Source: Oceanicaulis sp. BBD 1991-10 (GTDB lineage Bacteria; Pseudomonadota; Alphaproteobacteria; Caulobacterales; Maricaulaceae). From it: a stretch of 64,000 bases of DNA. Positions 9,840 to 18,670 of this stretch are shown here, one piece after another. The stretch is taken from NCBI GenBank assembly GCA_001657295.1, contig LYSW01000001.1:87499-151498 (forward strand), in the 5' to 3' direction. The notes under the pieces were generated by a model, which was given only the letters and a program-made list of their open reading frames with translations, was not told where the DNA came from and searched no databases. A program made the position numbers and the translations under genes. How positions within the stretch are numbered: position 1 is the stretch's first letter; every line of letters starts with the position of its first letter.

Positions 9840-11687
9840 CTAGAGTGAAAAGAACCGCCGTGCGTTCCTGAAGCACAGATTGTCGATTTCAGCTTGGGAG
9901 TAGCCGGCGCTGTCCATTCCGTCGATCGCTCGTTCAAGATAACGGTCATGCCGGCGCAGCTGACCCAGCATGACCCAGTCGGTGCCGAGCATGAGCTTTT
10001 CCATATTCGGATCATATCGCGCAGCGAACACCCTCAAGCGGCTGAAAAAGCGTCGAATTCGGCCCAGCCCGAACCAGGGGGTCCTGATGAATTCCTCCAT
10101 GAAGCTCAAATCTGCGTAGACATTTGGATAGTCGTGCAGCAAGGGCCCCTTGGACCAGGCCCAGGATGCCGACTCCGGGCCGCTCGTCATGAAGGCGCGC
10201 ATATCTCCGAAATGACCAAGATTGAGTTTCAGATTGCTCAGCCCCAATCCCGATCGGGTTACGCCGGTTTCGTCGACATGGGAGGCGGCGAGCACTCTGA
10301 TCCACTCGTCCACATGGCCACGTTCGGCGAACCCGCATCCCGCATCGACCGAATTGCCCGCATGGGTGACCACAGGCACTTCATTTTCGGCGGCCCACTC
10401 AAGAAAGCGCCGCATCACGCTGTCCAGCCGGGAACCCAGACTTTGGACGGATTGGCCAACGCCCCGCCATTCGTTGAGAACCGGCGTCGGCATCCGATCC
10501 TGTGGAATGCTGGAATTCCCATACGGGCGAAAACCCATCGGCGGATAGAGCTTCACACCGTGCAGTCCGGAATTCGCCAGATAGATTTGCAGTCTTCCGA
10601 ACGGTGAAGCCTCCAGACGAGGATCAACACCTGAATCGCTCAGCCGGTTCAATTCCTGGCCAGCCGCCGCCTCGTCGAACGCTTGGCCAAGAGGGTCGAA
10701 CGGCGCGCATATCCGTATATCGAGCTGATCATGATACCGGCCGCGCAACGCGCCCATGACGTCCAACTGGGCGTCAAAGTCTGACCCTTCGGCAGGCGGT
10801 TCTTGGAGCCATTTCGCGTAGTCGACCAGATAGGTCGCCGCGCCGGTGACGCCGGCATCGCCATAAAGACGGATATACCGCTTGATGATCCGGTCTCGAG
10901 GCAGAGTGAGAAGGAAAGCCCAGTCTAAAATGGCTCCAATACTGGTGATCGGAGCTCGCCGGCGCTGGCTCCGGGCGATGAGCTGATCAATCTTATTGCG
11001 CGCATCGATCGCCAGGAACTCCTGCACCTGATCGAACCGGTCGCGCACATCAAGGCCCAACTCATCATCGATGCCGTCGAGCAAGGCGCCGAAGCCGTCT
11101 GGATCCGGATCGGCAAGCGCTTCGTCGGGGACCGCTTCCTGCTGCGTTTCCGAGGCGCGCCGGTGTTCATTGCGAATTTCGCGCAAAACATCAGCCAGCG
11201 CTTCGCGGTAAAGCTCCTCGAGCTCGTCGTCCGACGCGGTTGTGAATTTCCATACTGAAGCGCGCTCCCTGCGCGCAGGTTCGGATTCAACCAATTCGTG
11301 CGGCGCGGCGTCAGAACCATCATCGGAAAGCGCGCCCAAGACCGCCAGCTCCTCGCGTGCGGTCGGCGCAAGCCGGTCGCTCACGCGCCGCAGCCAGACT
11401 CCAACACCCCGGCCAAATCGAATGGGAGGCTTGCAGTCCGCTTGACCGGCAGGCGTGCTCGCGTACTCGTCTTCATAATTTCGAAGCACGACAACTTGGA
11501 AAAAACGGGCGATCGACAGATCAGAGCCGTTAAAGAAATGCACATGAGAGTCAAAGACTTCTGCGGGAACCGATTGGGCGTGAAGGCGCTCGCTCCCCAC
11601 CAGGGAGGCGCCGGCGCCGGTCATCGCAGCCAAGAATAGTCGCCGATCAGCACTCAGCATTCGAGCCCCCGTATCGGCCGGGCTCAA
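9840..11687 (-). CDS. Amidohydrolase family protein, predicted exported
   Basis: Signal-like DRRLFLAAMTGAGASLVGSERLHAQ; FDSHVHFFNG, VVTHAGN, MLGTDWVMLG and LCFRNARRFF match amidohydrolase-2 type metal site pattern. Confidence 0.82.
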   Translation of the reverse strand: MSPADTGARMLSADRRLFLAAMTGAGASLVGSERLHAQSVPAEVFDSHVHFFNGSDLSIARFFQVVVLRNYEDEYASTPAGQADCKPPIRFGRGVGVWLRRVSDRLAPTAREELAVLGALSDDGSDAAPHELVESEPARRERASVWKFTTASDDELEELYREALADVLREIRNEHRRASETQQEAVPDEALADPDPDGFGALLDGIDDELGLDVRDRFDQVQEFLAIDARNKIDQLIARSQRRRAPITSIGAILDWAFLLTLPRDRIIKRYIRLYGDAGVTGAATYLVDYAKWLQEPPAEGSDFDAQLDVMGALRGRYHDQLDIRICAPFDPLGQAFDEAAAGQELNRLSDSGVDPRLEASPFGRLQIYLANSGLHGVKLYPPMGFRPYGNSSIPQDRMPTPVLNEWRGVGQSVQSLGSRLDSVMRRFLEWAAENEVPVVTHAGNSVDAGCGFAERGHVDEWIRVLAASHVDETGVTRSGLGLSNLKLNLGHFGDMRAFMTSGPESASWAWSKGPLLHDYPNVYADLSFMEEFIRTPWFGLGRIRRFFSRLRVFAARYDPNMEKLMLGTDWVMLGQLRRHDRYLERAIDGMDSAGYSQAEIDNLCFRNARRFFSL

Positions 11688-11746
11688 AAAAATCGAGCTT
11701 CAACGAACCCGAACACCAGATTTAGCGATAAAGAAACAACTTAAAC

Positions 11747-11779
11747 GATAATAACCCAAAAGTAAATAGGGTTATTATC
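11747..11779. repeat. Perfect 11-bp inverted repeat gataataaccc-(11 nt)-gggttattatc; candidate operator upstream of the amidohydrolase
   Basis: Arms 11747-11757 and 11769-11779 are exact reverse complements in an AT-rich intergenic patch. Confidence 0.6.
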
Positions 11780-11811
11780 CGCCGCCGCCACGGGGGCGGG
11801 CGGCCGGTCTC

Positions 11812-12792
11812 TTAGCTTTCCAGCAGGCTCCGGCCGATCTGCAGGAAGCGGTCGCGGCGCCGGCGCTTGATTTCGCCGGCGTCGAGGCCGTCCAGATTGG
11901 ACAGGGCGGCCTCCAGCGCGTCGCCGACCTGGGCGATGGTGCCGCTGCGATCACGATGGGCTCCGCCGACCGGTTCGGGGATGATGGTGTCGATGATCTT
12001 CACCGCCATCAGGTCTTCCGGCGTGATCTTCATCGCCATGGCGGCGTCGCGCGCCCGCGCGCCGTCGCGCCAGAGGATTGACGCACAGCCCTCCGGCGAG
12101 ATCACCGAATAGACCGAATGCTCCAGCATCAGGACCGTGTTCGCCGAGGCCAGCGCCACGGCCCCGCCCGACCCGCCCTCGCCGGTGATGACGGAAATGA
12201 GCGGCGTGCCCAGCGTCAGGCAGCGCTCGGTGGAGCGGGCGATGGCTTCAGCCTGACCGCGCTCCTCCGCGCCCAGGCCAGGATAGGCGCCCGCCGTGTC
12301 CACCAGCGTGACAACCGGCAGATCAAAGCGCTCGGCCAGATCCATCAAGCGGATCGCCTTACGATAGCCCTCCGGCCGGGCCATGCCGAAATTATGCTTG
12401 AGGCGCGACTGGGTGTCGTTGCCCTTTTCATGGCCGATGACGACGACCGGACGGCCGCGCAGCCGGCCCGTGCCGCCGACGATGGCGTGATCTTCGCCAA
12501 AGCGCCGGTCGCCCGCCAGCGCTTCAAATTCGGTCACCAGGCCGGCGATATAGTCTTTCAGATGCGGCCGCTCGGGATGGCGCGCCACCATGGTCTTGCG
12601 CCAGGCGTCGAGCTTGGAATACAGCGCCTTGAGCTGGTCCGCCGACTTCTGGCGCAGCTTGGCGATCTCATCGGCCGCGTCCGGCGCGTCCTCGCCATTG
12701 CGCGCCAGGATCGCCTCCAGCTCTTCGATCTTGGAATCGAGCTCGGCGATGGGCCGCTCAAAGTCGAGATAAGTACGTGTGGGATCAGACAT
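11812..12792 (-). CDS. accA: Acetyl-CoA carboxylase carboxyltransferase subunit alpha
   Basis: [60 protein letters not shown]. Confidence 0.98.
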   Translation of the reverse strand: MSDPTRTYLDFERPIAELDSKIEELEAILARNGEDAPDAADEIAKLRQKSADQLKALYSKLDAWRKTMVARHPERPHLKDYIAGLVTEFEALAGDRRFGEDHAIVGGTGRLRGRPVVVIGHEKGNDTQSRLKHNFGMARPEGYRKAIRLMDLAERFDLPVVTLVDTAGAYPGLGAEERGQAEAIARSTERCLTLGTPLISVITGEGGSGGAVALASANTVLMLEHSVYSVISPEGCASILWRDGARARDAAMAMKITPEDLMAVKIIDTIIPEPVGGAHRDRSGTIAQVGDALEAALSNLDGLDAGEIKRRRRDRFLQIGRSLLES

Positions 12793-12909
12793 ATACCGTC
12801 CAGATTCTGCGCGGCCCGGCGAGGCTGACTTCCCGCTCCGGGTCCCGGATCGGGCCGCAAACTATAGACCGGGATCGGCCAACGCAATTCTTGTGCGCGG
12901 TGAAGTCCA

Positions 12910-13836
12910 TCAGCTTTTCTTCGCAAGCGGATGGGCGTCGTGAACCAGCGCCGTCAGGCGGGCCTCCAGGACGTGGGTGTAGATCTCGGTCGTGGACACG
13001 TCGGCATGGCCCAGCAGCGTCTGAACGCTGCGCAAATCCGCGCCTCGCGCCAGAAGATGGGTCGCGAAAGCGTGGCGCAGGACGTGCGGGCTGACCCGGT
13101 CCGGATCAAGGCCGGCGGCGATCGCCAGCTCTTTGAGCATTTGAGCGAACCGCTCCCGCGTCAGATGACCCTGCCGCGCAGTGCGCGAGGGAAACAGAAA
13201 GCGCTCGGCCTTCGACCGGGTCGCGGCGGCTCTGGACGGCAGATCCGCGTCCCGCACCGCCTTATACGCCGCCACCGCGTCCAGGGCGGGTTCGGTCAGA
13301 GGCACCAGCCGGTCCTTGCCGCCCTTGCCGGTGACCGAAATCACGCCTTCCGCGCGCGCGAACGCGCCGAGCGGCAGGGCCACCAGCTCGCTGACCCTCA
13401 GACCGCCCGCGTATAAAAGCTCCAGCAAGGCCCGCGCCCTGAGGCCGGCGGCGCCGTCCTGCGCTTCAGCGGCGTCGAACAGGGCGTCGACCTCGGATTC
13501 GCTCAGCACTTTCGGCAATGGGCGCGGCTTCCTGGGCCCTGACAGGCCGGACGCCGGATCGTCTTTGCGCATCCCCTCTTTGAGAAGAAAGCGGTAGAAG
13601 CGTTTCAGCGCCGACAGCCGACGCGCGGCGGTGGCGGGGGAGAGCCCGTCCGCGGCCAGACCCGCCAGCAGCGCCTCAAGATCCGTGGTGTTCGCCGCGT
13701 CCAGCGCCACGCCGCTCGCGCCCAGGCGGGCGGAGGCGTCGTCCAGATCACGGCGATAGGCGTCCAACGTGTTGCGCGCCGCGCCGCGCTCAGCCGCCAT
13801 CATGTCGAGAAACAGCGAGATCGCGCGTGCGCTCAC
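12910..13836 (-). CDS. xerD: Tyrosine recombinase XerD-like
   Basis: LELLYAGGLRVSEL, HVLRHAFATHLLARGADLRSVQTLLGHADVSTTEIYTHV. Confidence 0.93.
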   Translation of the reverse strand: MSARAISLFLDMMAAERGAARNTLDAYRRDLDDASARLGASGVALDAANTTDLEALLAGLAADGLSPATAARRLSALKRFYRFLLKEGMRKDDPASGLSGPRKPRPLPKVLSESEVDALFDAAEAQDGAAGLRARALLELLYAGGLRVSELVALPLGAFARAEGVISVTGKGGKDRLVPLTEPALDAVAAYKAVRDADLPSRAAATRSKAERFLFPSRTARQGHLTRERFAQMLKELAIAAGLDPDRVSPHVLRHAFATHLLARGADLRSVQTLLGHADVSTTEIYTHVLEARLTALVHDAHPLAKKS

Positions 13837-15467
13837 GCCGCCTCCTCGATGATCAGCTCGATGATCCAGGCCAGCGCTTCGCCGCGCAGACCGGCATGAT
13901 CGAGGATCAGGGCGGCGGTCGCGCAGGCTTCCGGATCACTCGGCGCGGCTTCCAGAATCGCAGCGGCGTGCAGCTGGCTTTCGCCCAGCGCGCCGGCGGC
14001 CGAGGCGAGCAGCCCGGGGGCGACGACCGGCGCGGGCGAGCCCGCCTCACGCTCGAGCCCGGTCATGGCTTCGCGCACCGCGCCGCCATCATCCGCGCCC
14101 AGCGCCGCCAAGGCGGCGGCCTGGCACAGGCGGGCGGCGTTCGCGGTTTCGATGCGTGCGGCCAGAAGCGCGGCGAAGCTGTCGCCGTCGATGCGGCCGT
14201 CGGCGACGGCGGCGGCGAAATCAAGCGCCACCATCACGCCAGGCGGCGGCGGCGTCCACGGCGGCTCGACCAGCGCATCGGGATCTTCATAACCGGGCGG
14301 CGGTGCGAGATTCGCCGGAGTCTCCAGCGTCGGCGCGGTGAAATCGGGCTGCCGCTGCGGCGGCGGGGACGGGCCGTCCATCAAGGCTTCACGCCAGGCC
14401 CGTGCGGCGATCACGTCATCCGCGCCCAGCGCTGCAAGCACGAAAAGCCGGCCATGGGCGAGGGTGTCGCCTGTGATCGGCAGGCGCGCGACTTCAGGGC
14501 CATAGGCCTTGGCGGCTTCGGCGAAGCGGTCCATCTCCGCGGCGTCCGTCAGACGGATGGCCAGCGCCTCGGCGGCGATCTCGCGATCAAGATCTTGTTG
14601 AATCAGGGCTCCAAGCGCGGCGCGGCGGTCCGCCCCCTCCAGGGCCACAGCGGCTTCCAACGCTTCAGGCAGGGTCTGCGGCAAGCTGATCGAAGGGCCG
14701 GTGCGCTCCGCGGCGCGCTTCAACCAGACCGGCGCGGCGTCCGCCGGCGTGATCCGCGTTGCCGGCGCGACCGCTTCCGCAATGGCCAGCTCAAGCCCTG
14801 TCGCCGGCGCCGCGCCGCGCGGCAGCGGGCGATCAAGAGCCAGGGCGTCGAACAGAGCGTCGAAGCGGTCGTCCGCGCTTGTGGCGCGGGCCAGTTCGGC
14901 CGTCAGTTCCGCGGCCGGAATAAGGCCGTCAAACGCCAGACAGGCGGCGCGCACGCGCAGCCAATAAGGGCTGTCCCGGCCGTCCAGAAGCGCATTGGCG
15001 GCCCGGCAGGCGGCCTGGTTTTCACCAATCGCAAAGGCCGTCTCGGCGTACAGCCGGGAAAGTTGGGCGGATTCGTTGATCCGCGGCGTCCGGCTGAGCA
15101 GGCCGTAGGCGACGCGGGCGCCGCCGGCCGCAAGCGCGCGGTCCGCGCGCAGGATCGACGCGGCGGCTTCATCGCCCGGCGCGCCCGCCGGCGGCGCACC
15201 GCCCGACAGCAGGGCGGACCTGGCGAGATTCGCGGCCGCACGATTGCTCCAACCCGCGCTGGCGGAACCAGGCAGGCTCTCAAGGATAGCGCGCAAGGCG
15301 CCGGCATCGCCGCTGGACCAGACGTCGTCGGGCAGCCCGCCGCCGCCGGAGACCTCCAGCGGGCGCACTTCGCCGAGCTCCGCCACGACGATGTCCGGCT
15401 CCTGTGCCTGACCCGCCGCGCCGGCGGCGAAAAGGGCCAGCGCGCTAACGGCCGCCGCGAAGCTCAT
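13833..15467 (-). CDS. Hypothetical exported protein, Ala-rich
   Basis: 544 aa intact frame with signal peptide (MSFAAAVSALALFAAGAAGQAQ); overlaps xerD start by 4 bp; no family recognised. Confidence 0.75.
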   Translation of the reverse strand: MSFAAAVSALALFAAGAAGQAQEPDIVVAELGEVRPLEVSGGGGLPDDVWSSGDAGALRAILESLPGSASAGWSNRAAANLARSALLSGGAPPAGAPGDEAAASILRADRALAAGGARVAYGLLSRTPRINESAQLSRLYAETAFAIGENQAACRAANALLDGRDSPYWLRVRAACLAFDGLIPAAELTAELARATSADDRFDALFDALALDRPLPRGAAPATGLELAIAEAVAPATRITPADAAPVWLKRAAERTGPSISLPQTLPEALEAAVALEGADRRAALGALIQQDLDREIAAEALAIRLTDAAEMDRFAEAAKAYGPEVARLPITGDTLAHGRLFVLAALGADDVIAARAWREALMDGPSPPPQRQPDFTAPTLETPANLAPPPGYEDPDALVEPPWTPPPPGVMVALDFAAAVADGRIDGDSFAALLAARIETANAARLCQAAALAALGADDGGAVREAMTGLEREAGSPAPVVAPGLLASAAGALGESQLHAAAILEAAPSDPEACATAALILDHAGLRGEALAWIIELIIEEAA

Positions 15468-15591
15468 CGCTCACCTCGATCCGGATTTCCTGGGGTTCCG
15501 GCGCGCCGGCGTCGGCCATCATCAACAGCGTCAGGAAGCCGCCGCCGACCAGCACCACAACCACTCCAAGGCCGATCAATGCGCCCTTCAT
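15445..15591 (-). CDS. Small single-pass membrane protein (48 aa), not in the supplied ORF track
   Basis: Hand translation: MKGALIGLGVVVVLVGGGFLTLLMMADAGAPEPQEIRIEVSDELRGGR*; overlaps the start of the 13833-15467 gene in an operon-like arrangement. Confidence 0.6.
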   Translation of the reverse strand: MKGALIGLGVVVVLVGGGFLTLLMMADAGAPEPQEIRIEVSDELRGGR

Positions 15592-15684
15592 GCACACGCT
15601 CTCCCGTGTTCAGCGTCAAGGCCAAGTCTAATCGCTGGAATGCGGCTATTTCCAGACGCTTTGCCTGTCGATTGCCGGTGACCG

Positions 15685-16272
15685 GTGCTTTGGTCTATCA
15701 CCACGCTTGAAATGACACGCTCAGACTTATCAATTGCGCTGAAACGCCCGGTCGCCCTGGTGGGATTGATGGGGGTCGGCAAGACCACGATCGGCCGCCG
15801 GCTCGCCAAACGCCTGTCGCGCCCCTTCGTGGACGCGGATGAAGCGGTCGAGGACGCCGCCGGGCGTTCCGTGGCCGACATCTTCGCCGATTTCGGCGAG
15901 CAGGCCTTCCGCGACGGCGAGCGCAAAGTGATCGCCCGGCTCTTAAGCGAGGGCGAGCCGATCGTGCTGGCCCTGGGCGGCGGCGCCTTCGTGAACGAGG
16001 AGACGCGCGCGCTGATCAAGGACAAAGCCGTGTCCATCTGGCTCAAGGCCGATCTGGAGGTCCTGATGGAGCGGGTCGCCCGCAAACCGGGTCAGCGCCC
16101 CTTGCTGGACACCGATGATCCCCGCGCCGTAATGGAGAAGCTGAACGCGGAGCGCGCGCCGATTTATGCGCAGGCCGACCTCGTGGTGGAGTCCGATGAA
16201 TCCAGCCATGATGTGACGGCCGCACGCGCTTATGACGCGCTCGCCGCCCATTTGGATACGCTCGCCCAATGA
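15685..16272 (+). CDS. aroK: Shikimate kinase
   Basis: VALVGLMGVGKTTIGRRLAKRLSRPFVDADEAVE; LALGGGAFVNEETR. Confidence 0.96.
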   Translation: MLWSITTLEMTRSDLSIALKRPVALVGLMGVGKTTIGRRLAKRLSRPFVDADEAVEDAAGRSVADIFADFGEQAFRDGERKVIARLLSEGEPIVLALGGGAFVNEETRALIKDKAVSIWLKADLEVLMERVARKPGQRPLLDTDDPRAVMEKLNAERAPIYAQADLVVESDESSHDVTAARAYDALAAHLDTLAQ

Positions 16273-17378
16273 CCACCATCCGCACGGTCGACGTAGATCT
16301 CGGTGATCGGAGCTACCCCGTGCTTGTCGGTCCGGGCGCGCTGGAGCACGGTTCAGAGGCGCTCGCCGCCCTGTGCCCGAACCGGCGCGCCGTCATCGTC
16401 GGCGACAAGACCGCGCTTGACCTTCACCGCGCCCGGCTGGACGCCATGCTGGCCGGCGCCGGGCTCGATCCGGTATTGATTGAATTGGACGGCGGCGAAG
16501 CCGCGAAGAGCTGGACCGGCCTGCAGGCGCTGACCGACCAGTTGCTGGCGCTCAATATCGAGCGGCGCGAATGCGTGATCGCATTCGGCGGCGGCACGAT
16601 CGGCGATCTGGCCGGGTTCGCCGCCGCGATCACCAAACGCGGCGTGGGATTTGTGCAGATCCCGACCACCCTGCTCGCCCAGGTCGACAGCTCGGTCGGC
16701 GGCAAGACCGGGATCAACACCGCGGCGGGGAAAAACCTCGCCGGCGCCTTTCACCAGCCCAGCCTGGTGCTGGCGGACACAGGCCTGCTTGAAAGCCTGC
16801 CGGAGCGCGAATTGCGGGCCGGCTATGCCGAGATCATCAAGGCCGGCCTGATCGCCGACGAGACGCTGTTCGAACGCCTTGAGACGGCAGGGGCGTCAGG
16901 CCTTCACGGAGACGCCTTGACCGCCGCCATTGCAGACGCGGTCGCCTTCAAGGCGCGCATCGTCGCTGAGGATGAGCACGAGGCGGGCCGGCGGGCCCTG
17001 CTCAATCTGGGACATACCTTCGGCCACGCCTTTGAAGCGGAAGCCCGCCCGGGCGCCCTCATCCATGGCGAAGCGGTCGCCCTCGGCCTTGTGCTGGCGT
17101 TCGACTATTCTGTCAGGCTGGGTGTTTGCCCGCAGGAGGACGCGGACCGGGCGAGGGCGCTGGTTGAAGCCGCCGGGCTTCCGGCCACGATCAACACGCT
17201 CGCCGGCGGGCCGTATGACGCGGGCGCTCTGGTCGCGCGGATGGGCGCGGATAAGAAAAACGCCGGCGGCGCGATCACGCTGATACTGGCGCGCGGGGTC
17301 GGCAAGGCTTACATCGCACCTGGCGCCGATGTGAAGGATTTGACGGCGTTCTTGAACGAGGAAGTGACGCAGCGATGA
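16269..17378 (+). CDS. aroB: 3-dehydroquinate synthase
   Basis: AFGGGTIGDLAGFAAAITKRGVGFVQIPTTLLAQVDSSVGGKTGIN; LNLGHTFGHAFE. Confidence 0.98.
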   Translation: MTTIRTVDVDLGDRSYPVLVGPGALEHGSEALAALCPNRRAVIVGDKTALDLHRARLDAMLAGAGLDPVLIELDGGEAAKSWTGLQALTDQLLALNIERRECVIAFGGGTIGDLAGFAAAITKRGVGFVQIPTTLLAQVDSSVGGKTGINTAAGKNLAGAFHQPSLVLADTGLLESLPERELRAGYAEIIKAGLIADETLFERLETAGASGLHGDALTAAIADAVAFKARIVAEDEHEAGRRALLNLGHTFGHAFEAEARPGALIHGEAVALGLVLAFDYSVRLGVCPQEDADRARALVEAAGLPATINTLAGGPYDAGALVARMGADKKNAGGAITLILARGVGKAYIAPGADVKDLTAFLNEEVTQR

Positions 17379-18664
17379 TTTTCGAACCCTGGATGGGCTG
17401 GACGGCTTTGGCGATTCTGGGCCTGCTGGCGTGTTCCGGTTTCTTCTCCGGCTCGGAGACCGCGCTCACCGCGACGTCGAAAGCGCGCATGCTGGGTCTT
17501 GAAAAGGACAAGGATCACCGCGCCAAGCGCGTAAATATCCTGATCGATGACCGCGAAAGCCTGATCGGCGCGATCCTATTGGGCAATAATCTGGTCAATA
17601 TCCTCGCCGCCTCGCTGGCCTCGGCGGTCTTCCTGGCCATGTTCGGGGAAGCCGGCGTGCCGATCGCGACGCTGGTCATGACCCTCCTGGTCCTGATCTT
17701 CGCGGAGGTTCTGCCCAAGACCTACGCCCTGTCCAATCCGGACCGGATGGCGCTGGCGGTGTCGCTGCCGATCCGCTTTTTCGTGACGATCTTCGCGCCG
17801 ATCGTGGCGGCGGTTCAGGCGGTGGTGCGCGGCACGCTGCGCCTGTTGGGCGCCGGCGTGGAGGGCCCGGTCTTGTCGCCCCATGAAGAGATTCGAGGCC
17901 ATATCGATCTGCACCACCAGGAAGGCGCGGTGGTGAAGACGGACCGCGACATGCTCGGCGGCGTTCTGGATCTGCGCGAACTGACCGTCGACGACGTCAT
18001 GGTTCACCGCAAGAATCTCAACACGCTGGACATCGATACGCCCAATGACGTGCTGGTCCAGGATGCGCTGAGCTGCCCGCACACGCGGATTCCGCTCTAT
18101 CGCGACGATCCCGAAAACATCGTCGGCGTGCTGCATGCCCGCGACCTGGCGCGCGCGCTTCACGAAGCGGGCGGCGACGCGTCGAAGGTGGATATTGAAG
18201 CGACCAAGAGAGACGCCTGGTTCATTCCTGAAACCACCGAATTGCTCGATCAGCTCACCGCCTTCCGGCAAAAGCGCGAACACTTCGCCGTCGTGGTGGA
18301 CGAATACGGCGCGCTGATGGGCATCGTCACGCTCGAAGACATCATCGAGGAAATCGTCGGCGAGATTGAAGACGAGCATGATGTGGCGGTCGAAGGCGTG
18401 ACGCGCGAAGCGGACGGCTTCGTGCTGGTGGACGGCGCGGCGCCGATCCGCGACGTCAATCGCGCCCTGGATTGGGACCTGCCCGATGATGAGGCGGTGA
18501 CCATCGCCGGCCTGGTGATCCACGAAGCCCAGACCATTCCGGAAGCCGGTCAGGTCTTCCGCTTCCACGGGGTGCAGTTTGAAATCACCGAACGCCAGCG
18601 CAACCAGATCACGCAAATGCGCCTCAAGGCCGAGCCCAAGCGCGAGGACCAACAGGCCTCCTGA
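17375..18664 (+). CDS. HlyC/CorC (CNNM) family transporter with CBS domains
   Basis: FFSGSETALTATSKARM; LTVDDVMVHRKNLNTLD; VVDEYGALMGIVTLEDIIEEIVGEIEDE. Confidence 0.93.
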   Translation: MIFEPWMGWTALAILGLLACSGFFSGSETALTATSKARMLGLEKDKDHRAKRVNILIDDRESLIGAILLGNNLVNILAASLASAVFLAMFGEAGVPIATLVMTLLVLIFAEVLPKTYALSNPDRMALAVSLPIRFFVTIFAPIVAAVQAVVRGTLRLLGAGVEGPVLSPHEEIRGHIDLHHQEGAVVKTDRDMLGGVLDLRELTVDDVMVHRKNLNTLDIDTPNDVLVQDALSCPHTRIPLYRDDPENIVGVLHARDLARALHEAGGDASKVDIEATKRDAWFIPETTELLDQLTAFRQKREHFAVVVDEYGALMGIVTLEDIIEEIVGEIEDEHDVAVEGVTREADGFVLVDGAAPIRDVNRALDWDLPDDEAVTIAGLVIHEAQTIPEAGQVFRFHGVQFEITERQRNQITQMRLKAEPKREDQQAS

Positions 18665-18670
18665 CGCAGC

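Noticed and set aside
11780-11806. GC-rich gccgcc/ggcggc hairpin downstream of accA
   Set aside because: Imperfect and followed by no U-tract; may aid termination but cannot be supported from sequence alone.
12910-13836. xerD-like gene as evidence of a mobile element or integron
   Set aside because: Sequence and context (next to accA and the aro block) fit the chromosomal dimer-resolution recombinase; no attachment repeats or phage genes seen.
13827-15710. 627-aa plus-strand ORF opposite xerD-adjacent hypothetical gene
   Set aside because: Arg/Gly-rich low-complexity shadow ORF; the minus-strand frame has a signal peptide and operon-like overlaps with its neighbours.
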